Source of the DNA: Acidobacteriota bacterium
GTDB lineage: Bacteria; Acidobacteriota; Terriglobia; UBA7540; JAPUME01
Assembly (NCBI GenBank): GCA_027294185.1
Contig: JAPUME010000247.1
Location: 1 to 5,110 of the forward strand
Reading direction: 5' to 3'
DNA: 5,110 bases
Part shown: positions 1 to 5,110 of the stretch, in pieces
How positions within the stretch are numbered: the stretch's first letter is position 1
Layout of the letters: each line of letters begins with the position of its first letter
Program-made: the position numbers and the translations under genes
Notes under the pieces: model-generated
What the model was told of the DNA's origin: nothing
The model's database searches: none
What the model saw: the letters and a program-made list of their open reading frames with translations, nothing else

Positions 1-1865
1 AATACGCGGGACTGGTTGCGGCGGTCCTCGACAACGAATCGGGCATCCGAGCCGACGCCGTCTTCCCAATCATGCCCCTCTGCATCACTGTAAGTCGGGA
101 GCTCGTCGCCGAATTCCTTTTCGATGGTGCGCATGAAATCGGTGAGCGTCGCATACCGCAGCCTGGGGTAGGCGTATTGCTCATTCCAGGCTTCGATAAA
201 AGTGGCATGTTCCGGCAACAAAGCTTCGTTCGCGCCCTGCGTTCCGTAGATCAGCACGGCGTCAGGCTTATAGCCGGATTCGGGAAAGGACTGAAGAAAG
301 ACAGGCAGGGAATCGCGTATCGCCTCCAGAGCAGGCGGACGACCGAAGAGGCTTGCCGCCTGTTGGTAATGGCGAGAATGCCAGGAAAGCACCTTCCCGG
401 CATCCGGCCCTCTCCAGTAGAAGGGGGATTTCTCATGCCATCGGCCACGAATAGAATGGGAAGAAAGCGAGTTGTCGGGAGCAGCCACCCAGTATTTCAC
501 CCCCGCAGCCGCCAGCAGAGAGGGATAGGCACCGGAATAGGAAGGAACACCGGAGATATTTGCCAGCTCGAAGGGCAGTCCGTGCCGGCGCGCGAGTTCC
601 TTGGAGAAATACAGGGAACGAAGCAGAGTCTCAAGCGAAGCATAACCCGTAAGAAGATTCGCGTATTGTGCGGGAAGGCCCAAGCGCCCTTCCCGGACTC
701 TTTCCAGCGCTTCCTGCTGCCCCACCGGGTCACGGGTCAGCAGGTACTGCTCCAGGTTCCACGACCCATCGAGTGTGTATCGAAAATCGGGATGCTTCTT
801 CATCAGCCCCAGGGCCTGGTCGATCACGCGGGATTGGCCTTCTGCCACCCTGGCCGGGTAGTCTGTATAGCCCACGTCCAGATGATTGTGGGGAGCGATA
901 TACACCACCCATTTTCGCTTCGGGCGAAAAGTGAAACGGAAGTTCCGAGAAGGCCCATTGACGTCGACCCGCAGCCTCGCCTCAGCTTCTCCCGACCACT
1001 CCGGGACCTCGATTTCCACTCGCCGTTCGCCGAAATCGGCCTCGGTCGGGAAAGCCTTCCGGACTCGCCGCCCGTTCAGGACCAGGGTGACGAACCCCTG
1101 CCTTGTTTTTCGATGCAGCCGCACGACGACCTCAATGATTTCTTTTAGTCCGCCCTCTCGCATCCTGTATAAAACCGCAGGGTCGGCTCTGGCATGAATT
1201 TCGGTGGGCACGAACCGGCGGGCCGGGTCGTTCGAAAGCGAGAGCGCATCGTAGAAGACTCCTGAAATTCCAAACCGACCGGTTCCGCCGGCTCCCTCAG
1301 CGGTCGCGGGTTCGTCAAGAAGAGACAACACCAGACGGTTTTCTCCCATCCGGAAGTAGCCCGCGGGCAGGGCAACATCTATCGAGTCGAAGGAGTAATG
1401 AGGCGTTGAGCTGTCGGCTGGATTCTCGAATTCATAGGTTAGCCGGGGCCGGAAGAAGAAGTTCCCCCAGCGTCCGTTAATCTCCACACGCAGGCGCGGG
1501 CGGCGAGGGGTACGGTGAAGGGTCGATATCTTCAGGGTGAAGGTTCCCCGAGGAGGACTCTTCAGCGAGAAAACCACCGTGTAGGGATGCTCGCGGCCTC
1601 CCGCCACCCCGTTCGCCGAACCCGGATGGAACCCTGGCCAGTCCTTCTTCTCTTCGCTCCGTCCCACTTGGTAGAGTAGATGGGAATGACCCTCGCCAAA
1701 GGTATTGGAATCAAATTCCGCCTTGAATTCTCTCGAGGATCGGTCGAAGGAACCGATCCGCCACAGAGTCCTCGTGGCACCGTGCGCCGGGACCGGGAAA
1801 AGTCCATGGAGGACCAGTGTCAGAAAAACGAGAAGGACCGGAGCCCTGGTTCTTAACAGTTGCAT
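1..1865 (-). CDS. Secreted multidomain PL4-like / GH38-like carbohydrate-active protein (3' end beyond window)
   Basis: Reading the minus strand from ATG at 1865-1863 gives 621 uninterrupted codons to base 1 with no stop, so the C-terminus is missing. Residues 1-30 look like a signal peptide: R5 and R7, a hydrophobic core at 9-23, and likely cleavage after PAHG or PAHGA, so the protein is exported. Residues about 33-211 resemble the carbohydrate-binding domain III of PL4 rhamnogalacturonan lyases: LWRIGSFD at 34-41 with EF soon after, GENRLVLSL at 174-182, and the closing YDALSL at 205-210. Residues about 213-315 look like a second beta-sandwich. From 319 on the protein resembles the GH38 (alpha-mannosidase-like) N-terminal domain: PHNHLDVGYTD at 325-335 with the probable metal ligands H328 and D330, DGSWNLEQYL near 366, AAAGVKYW near 452, and WEDGVGSDA at 600-608. 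The start lies 18 bp after the protease stop, without a good Shine-Dalgarno, so translational coupling is plausible. Substrate unknown; activity uncertain because expected acidic residues are absent. The fold assignment is from remembered motifs. Confidence 0.8.
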   Translation of the reverse strand, partial: MQLLRTRAPVLLVFLTLVLHGLFPVPAHGATRTLWRIGSFDRSSREFKAEFDSNTFGEGHSHLLYQVGRSEEKKDWPGFHPGSANGVAGGREHPYTVVFSLKSPPRGTFTLKISTLHRTPRRPRLRVEINGRWGNFFFRPRLTYEFENPADSSTPHYSFDSIDVALPAGYFRMGENRLVLSLLDEPATAEGAGGTGRFGISGVFYDALSLSNDPARRFVPTEIHARADPAVLYRMREGGLKEIIEVVVRLHRKTRQGFVTLVLNGRRVRKAFPTEADFGERRVEIEVPEWSGEAEARLRVDVNGPSRNFRFTFRPKRKWVVYIAPHNHLDVGYTDYPARVAEGQSRVIDQALGLMKKHPDFRYTLDGSWNLEQYLLTRDPVGQQEALERVREGRLGLPAQYANLLTGYASLETLLRSLYFSKELARRHGLPFELANISGVPSYSGAYPSLLAAAGVKYWVAAPDNSLSSHSIRGRWHEKSPFYWRGPDAGKVLSWHSRHYQQAASLFGRPPALEAIRDSLPVFLQSFPESGYKPDAVLIYGTQGANEALLPEHATFIEAWNEQYAYPRLRYATLTDFMRTIEKEFGDELPTYSDAEGHDWEDGVGSDARFVVEDRRNQSRV

Positions 1866-1883
1866 CGAGTGGAGCCGATCTCG

Positions 1884-2588
1884 TCAGGAGTAGAGCAGCG
1901 CAATCGCAATCGTATAGATCACCCCGGAAATGCGTCCGAAGACCATCCAGGCAAGCAAGATTCCCATCATGGAAAAGGTGGGGTTGTGCGTGAATGCCGT
2001 AAAACGGCGAGACATTTCTTCGCTCATCAGCAGCGTCACGGCCGTATTTCCGTCCAGCGGAGGAACCGGAAGGAGGTTGAAGATACCGAGCAGGAGGTTC
2101 AGCATCAGCAGAATGCTCAGAAAAGTCGCCAGTGCGCTTCCCAAGCCCGGATCGGAGGAAACCACCATTTGAGTAAAGCGGAACCCGTCTGGAGGAGGAG
2201 TGAAGAATCCGTTCGCCAGGCCGGTGCGGAGCAAAATCGCGGCCAGCAGCGTCAACAAAGCGTTCGCTGCCGGCCCGGCCAGGGCCATCCACCCAGCCCG
2301 CCTCGGGTAACGTCTCTGCCATTCCGGGTCATAAGGGGCGCTGGCCCAGCCGATCATCCAGCCGGAAAATACATAGGAAAGAATGGGAATCAGGATCGTA
2401 CCGAAAGGCTCCCGCTGCAGATGAGGCAGCGGGCTGAGTGTCACCTGACCTGCACGAAAGGCCGTCAGGTCTCCTCCCCATTTCGCCGCCAGAGCGTGCG
2501 CGCCCTCATGAAAGGTGATGGCCATCAGGAACACGACATACCACAGGACCCCGAGGGCCATCATGCTTTCATAATCTGTCCCTGTCAT
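1884..2588 (-). CDS. Site-2-protease family (M50) membrane zinc metalloprotease
   Basis: This 234-residue integral membrane protein has the features of a minimal site-2 protease, an intramembrane zinc metalloprotease. The zinc motif HEGAH (H27, E28, H31) lies in the first hydrophobic segment (about 9-35), and the third ligand is D179 in NLLPVPPLDG (171-180), the M50 C-terminal motif. Further hydrophobic segments lie at about 62-83, 100-120, 150-176 and 205-232. A conserved-looking stretch with GGD, GQVTLSPLPH and GWASAPYDP (38-88) matches a subfamily I associate with environmental bacteria. There is no PDZ domain, unlike RseP, so it belongs to the short S2P type. The ATG at 2588 is chosen because GGAG lies 7 nt upstream. 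Both MM codons at residues 9-10 are possible but less supported. The gene lies upstream of, and in the same reading frame as, the secreted protein gene, separated by TGA plus six codons. The substrate is not evident; no anti-sigma factor is in view. Family assignment is firm, role unknown. Confidence 0.9.
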   Translation of the reverse strand: MTGTDYESMMALGVLWYVVFLMAITFHEGAHALAAKWGGDLTAFRAGQVTLSPLPHLQREPFGTILIPILSYVFSGWMIGWASAPYDPEWQRRYPRRAGWMALAGPAANALLTLLAAILLRTGLANGFFTPPPDGFRFTQMVVSSDPGLGSALATFLSILLMLNLLLGIFNLLPVPPLDGNTAVTLLMSEEMSRRFTAFTHNPTFSMMGILLAWMVFGRISGVIYTIAIALLYS

Positions 2589-2754
2589 CGATTGACTCCG
2601 GGAACTATCAGATGCCCGCTAAGGCGCTTGCAGCGGAATTCCAAACCAGGACCGTTCGGAGAGAGTACTAGGGTAGGACTTTTGAGAGCCCGATTCAAGG
2701 CGTCTGAGGAGTATTTGTCGGACCGTGCCCGGGTATTAGTAAAACGGAGGCAGA
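2589..2754 (-). promoter_or_regulatory. Intergenic gap upstream of the M50 gene with weak promoter candidates
   Basis: This 166 bp gap is the only substantial intergenic stretch in the window and is the natural place for a promoter of the protease and secreted-protein genes. On the minus strand, TTGAAT (2698-2693), 17 nt, then TACCCT (2675-2670) is a poor sigma-70-like pair (4/6 and 3/6). TGGAATTCCGCTGCA (2643-2629) resembles a sigma-54 site, but GG and GC are separated by 9 nt rather than the canonical 10. An 8 bp palindrome GGAATTCC lies at 2635-2642. I see no convincing terminator after the regulator stop, so read-through from the two-component genes is also possible. Confidence 0.25.
2596..2599 (-). 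promoter_or_regulatory. Ribosome binding site of the M50 gene
   Basis: On the minus strand GGAG is followed by 7 nt (TCAATCG) and then the ATG at 2588. This spacing is good and fixes the start of the protease at 2588 rather than at the internal methionines 9 and 10. Confidence 0.6.
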
Positions 2755-4158
2755 TTAGCCGTCGCCGCGGCGGTGCAGCCGGATATGAAGTCGCTTGATC
2801 TTTTGATTCAGGGTGGAAAGAGGAACCTTCAGTTGCTCGGCGGCTTCGGTTTGTCGTCCGCCGGCCCGCTCCAGGGTCTTCACGATGATGCGCCGTTCGT
2901 AATCCTGAAGCATCCCGGAAAGCGAATCACCGTTCAACTGAGCGGAGAACTGGTTCCGCGAAGCTGCGCTCAAACCGTTCCCCTCCCGAAGGGAATCGGG
3001 AAGCAAATCCAATCCAATAGTCGACCCGCTCGCAAGAACGACGGACCTCTCCACCAGATTTTCGAGTTCCCGAATGTTTCCCGGCCAGCCATAATTCATC
3101 AGCAGCTTCATGACCTCAGGCGAAAAGGCCAGGCCCGACTTCTGATTTTCCTCGCCGTACTTGGTAAAAAAATGCCGGGCCAGAAGAGGAATATCTTCCT
3201 TTCGATCTCGCAGGGGCGGCAAATCGATGGCGATAACGTTCAGCCGATAGTAGAGGTCTTCTCGAAACTTTCCCTCCTCCACCATTTTCCCGAGGTCTGA
3301 ATTTGTCGCCGCCAGAATGCGCACATCTACGCGAACCGTTTCCGTACCGCCCAAACGCATAAACTCGCGTTCCTGGATCACACGGAGAAGCTTCGCCTGG
3401 GTATCAATCCCGATTGTCCCAATCTCGTCGAAAAAAATCGAGCTCTGGTCGGCCAGCTCGAACAGCCCCTTCTTGGAGGCTATCGCCGAGGTAAAAGCCC
3501 CCTTCACATGTCCGAAAAGGGTGCTTTCAAGCAAATCAATGGGCATCGAACCGGTATTCACGGGCACCATCGGCTTCTGGGCACGAGAACTCCTCAAATG
3601 AATGGTCTTGGCAATCAGCTCTTTGCCGGTTCCGCTTTCGCCCTGGATCAGCACGGTCGCCCGGCTGGGAGCGATTTGCATAATCAGGTCGAAGACCTTC
3701 TTCATACGCTCGCTCTTGCCGATAACGTTCGGGAGGTCGTAGCGGCTCTGCAGGCGACGCCATTGAAGATTTTCCGCCCTGAGCCGGCAGTTGGAGAGAG
3801 CATTTCGAACATCCAGGAGGAGTTTTTCGTTGTCCCAGGGCTTGGTAATGTAGTTGTCCGCCCCTTCCTTGCTGACGGTAAAGGCCGTCTCGGAGGAGTC
3901 ATAGGCGGTAATCATGATGACGGGTGTCTCGGGGTTGTCGCGCTTGATCGAGCGGAGGACCTCCACTCCCTGCTCACGCTCAGGAAGACTCACATCCAGC
4001 AGCACTAAATCAAAGGGGTTCTGCCCGAACTTTTTCAACCCGCTTTCCGCATCCGGGGCCGTGTCGGCCCGGTAGCCTTCCATGCGGAGCAATTGCGCGA
4101 GGCTTTCGCAAATTTCCGGTTCGTCGTCGATTACCAGAATGGAGCCCTTTTCAGGCAT
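2755..4158 (-). CDS. NtrC-family sigma-54-dependent response regulator
   Basis: This 467-residue protein is a complete two-component transcription activator of usual NtrC length. Residues 5-121 form the receiver domain: acidic pair D11-D12, phospho-acceptor D55, T84 and K106 followed by P107. Residues about 144-385 form the AAA+ sigma-54 interaction domain: Walker A GESGTGKE (173-180), the sigma-54-contacting loop GAFTSA (220-225), Walker B FFDEIG (242-247), the arginine-finger region FREDLYYRLNV (298-308) and the GWPGNIREL motif (357-365). Residues about 416-460 are a Fis-type helix-turn-helix, with GGRQTEAAEQLKV then a recognition helix near STLNQKIKRL. It would bind enhancer-like sites, hydrolyse ATP and open sigma-54 holoenzyme complexes when phosphorylated by its partner kinase. 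Its ATG overlaps the kinase stop by 8 bp and has GAGGA 9 nt upstream. The loop differs from the consensus GAFTGA by G224 to S. Target promoters are not identified; there is no basis for choosing among atoC, zraR or similar names. Confidence 0.95.
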   Translation of the reverse strand: MPEKGSILVIDDEPEICESLAQLLRMEGYRADTAPDAESGLKKFGQNPFDLVLLDVSLPEREQGVEVLRSIKRDNPETPVIMITAYDSSETAFTVSKEGADNYITKPWDNEKLLLDVRNALSNCRLRAENLQWRRLQSRYDLPNVIGKSERMKKVFDLIMQIAPSRATVLIQGESGTGKELIAKTIHLRSSRAQKPMVPVNTGSMPIDLLESTLFGHVKGAFTSAIASKKGLFELADQSSIFFDEIGTIGIDTQAKLLRVIQEREFMRLGGTETVRVDVRILAATNSDLGKMVEEGKFREDLYYRLNVIAIDLPPLRDRKEDIPLLARHFFTKYGEENQKSGLAFSPEVMKLLMNYGWPGNIRELENLVERSVVLASGSTIGLDLLPDSLREGNGLSAASRNQFSAQLNGDSLSGMLQDYERRIIVKTLERAGGRQTEAAEQLKVPLSTLNQKIKRLHIRLHRRGDG

Positions 4159-5110
4159 GAACGGGTTTCCTCAGGGCCGGAAATTCCAGGCGGAAAGTGG
4201 TTCCTTGTCCCGGTTCGCTTTTCACCTGCACAGTTCCGGAGTGTTCTCGAATGATGCCGTAGCTTACGGCCAGGCCGAGGCCCGTGCCCCGGCTTCCGCT
4301 CTTGGTGGTAAAGAACGGGTCATAGATTTTCCCCAGGTCTCGGTTCGCAATGCCCTCCCCGCTATCGACCACCTCGACCAGGACCGTCGAGTTTTCCTGC
4401 CAGGTCGAAATCAGCAGCCGTCCGCCTTCCGGCATGGCATCCCGTGCATTCAGGATGAGGTTCATGAAGACCTGCTGCATACGGCCGCTGTTGCCGTGGA
4501 TGAGGGGCAACTCCGGCGACAGGCGAGATTCGACCCTGATCCGTCCCGCGTCCAGAACATGGTCCAGGAGCATCAGAGTTTCGCCCAGGACCTTGTTCAA
4601 ATCCGTTTCCTCGAATTCGGTTCCCCTCGTGCGCGAAAACTTCAAAAGGTGGTTGACGATGTCGGAGGCTCGGAAAGTCTGCTTGATAATCTTTTCCAGA
4701 AAAACCCGCTTCGGGTCGCCGGAAGGGACCATTTTTCGCAGCATCTGCGTCTGCGAAGAAATCACAGCCAGCGGGGTGTTGACCTCGTGAGCCACACCGG
4801 CAGCCAGCATGCCGATGGAAGAAAGCTTTTCGGCCTGTGCCACCTGGTCCTCCAGCCGCACACGGTCCGTAATGTTGTTGAAAAGCAGAAGGCGCCCCAG
4901 GAGGTTCCCGTTTTTCCCGCGCAGCGGAGTGAGCGAGATGTTCACCGTGGGCCGGCGGCCGTCATGGCTCAGCAACTTATGTTTGTAGAGGCTGCGTGTT
5001 TCTCCCAAATCGGAGGAAAGACGAATATCCGCCACCAGCTCCGGCGGAAAAATCTCGGCCGTGGGCCTGCCCAGCACTCCCGCCCGGGGCAAGCCGTAGA
5101 GCATTTCCAT
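4151..5110 (-). CDS. PAS-domain sensor histidine kinase, NtrB-like (5' end beyond window)
   Basis: The visible 319 codons are the C-terminal part of a sensor kinase. The ATG at the window edge falls in the middle of a PAS domain, so it is probably internal and the true start lies outside. Residues about 1-85 are the rest of the PAS domain (LGRPTAEIFPPEL at 13-25, ending in LFNNITDRVRLE). The dimerisation and phosphotransfer domain has the H-box GVAHEVNTPL with H108 as the likely phosphorylated histidine. The ATPase domain shows the N-box NLILNARDAMPEGG (217-230), G1 box DSGEGI (249-254), F-box DPFFTTK (264-270), G2 box GTGLGLA (275-281) and a C-terminal EPGQGTTF (299-306). It should autophosphorylate and pass phosphate to D55 of the regulator encoded just downstream, with which it overlaps by 8 bp. 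The signal and any transmembrane or extra sensory domains cannot be seen. The overlap makes the pairing secure; the physiological stimulus is unknown. Confidence 0.93.
   Translation of the reverse strand: MEMLYGLPRAGVLGRPTAEIFPPELVADIRLSSDLGETRSLYKHKLLSHDGRRPTVNISLTPLRGKNGNLLGRLLLFNNITDRVRLEDQVAQAEKLSSIGMLAAGVAHEVNTPLAVISSQTQMLRKMVPSGDPKRVFLEKIIKQTFRASDIVNHLLKFSRTRGTEFEETDLNKVLGETLMLLDHVLDAGRIRVESRLSPELPLIHGNSGRMQQVFMNLILNARDAMPEGGRLLISTWQENSTVLVEVVDSGEGIANRDLGKIYDPFFTTKSGSRGTGLGLAVSYGIIREHSGTVQVKSEPGQGTTFRLEFPALRKPVHA
4168..4172 (-). promoter_or_regulatory. Ribosome binding site of the response regulator
   Basis: GAGGA on the minus strand, inside the end of the kinase coding sequence, lies 9 nt before the ATG at 4158. 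It supports that start and independent initiation in addition to coupling through the 8 bp overlap (ATGCCTGA). Confidence 0.55.

Noticed and set aside
72..1148. Plus-strand open frame of 358 codons
   Set aside because: It lies entirely antisense to the 621-codon minus-strand gene with recognisable domains. Its translation is rich in Arg, Pro, Gly and Ser and shows no domain motif; it is a GC-rich shadow.
1711..2322. Minus-strand open frame of 203 codons in another frame
   Set aside because: It overlaps the protease and the N-terminus of the secreted protein out of frame and has no recognisable motif, while both overlapped genes do.
2615..2636. Hairpin CCGCT / AGCGG in the intergenic gap as a terminator
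   Set aside because: The stem is only 5 bp with an 11 nt loop and there is no T-run on the minus strand; it is too weak to call.
2585..2698. Possible small minus-strand ORF (TTG start, 37 codons) ending in an ATGA overlap with the protease start
   Set aside because: The overlap is suggestive, but there is no Shine-Dalgarno before the TTG, no motif in the peptide, and the frame is simply open from within the regulator gene with no better start.
2735..2763. ACGG / CCGT inverted repeat followed by TTTT at the regulator stop as a terminator
   Set aside because: The stem is only 4 bp with a long loop and a short T-run, so it is unlikely to be an efficient terminator.
1860..2798. Plus-strand open frame of 312 codons
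   Set aside because: Antisense to the M50 protease, the gap and the regulator end. The translation is low-complexity Arg/Gln/Gly-rich with no motif, and the opposite strand encodes a clear protease.
3508..4008. Plus-strand open frame of 166 codons opposite the regulator
   Set aside because: Antisense to the receiver and AAA+ coding region with all motifs intact on the minus strand; no independent evidence.

Overview
The window is a GC-rich stretch of bacterial chromosome with four genes, all read from the minus strand, so the biological order runs from high to low coordinates. It suggests a Gram-negative-type environmental bacterium that uses sigma-54. The style of the NtrC regulator and of the M50 protease resembles Acidobacteriota or neighbouring phyla, but this is an impression from motifs, not a placement. 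I see no RNA gene, mobile element, CRISPR array or obvious repeat.

Layout. At the right edge (5110 to 4151) is the 3' part of a PAS-containing histidine kinase, running off the window. Its stop codon overlaps by 8 bp the start of an NtrC-family response regulator (4158 to 2755), and the two form a two-component pair. A 166 bp gap (2754 to 2589) follows, with only weak promoter-like elements. Next is a small site-2-protease-type (M50) membrane metalloprotease (2588 to 1884). After an 18 bp spacer comes a large gene that starts at 1865 and is still open at base 1, encoding a secreted multidomain protein. It has a signal peptide, a rhamnogalacturonan-lyase (PL4) domain-III-like beta-sandwich, a second beta-sandwich and a GH38-like catalytic-type domain. 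This gene has no stop inside the window, so it is easily missed, and a long antisense open frame (72 to 1148, plus strand) can be mistaken for the real gene.

How they may work together. The kinase would sense an unknown signal and phosphorylate the NtrC-type activator, which would drive sigma-54 promoters. The protease and the secreted glycan-active protein are so close that they are probably co-transcribed. Whether the two-component pair controls them is inference. The most interesting point is the GH38-like protein: it keeps the metal-binding H-x-D pair of the family, but the places where I expect the catalytic nucleophile and another conserved Asp carry non-acidic residues.
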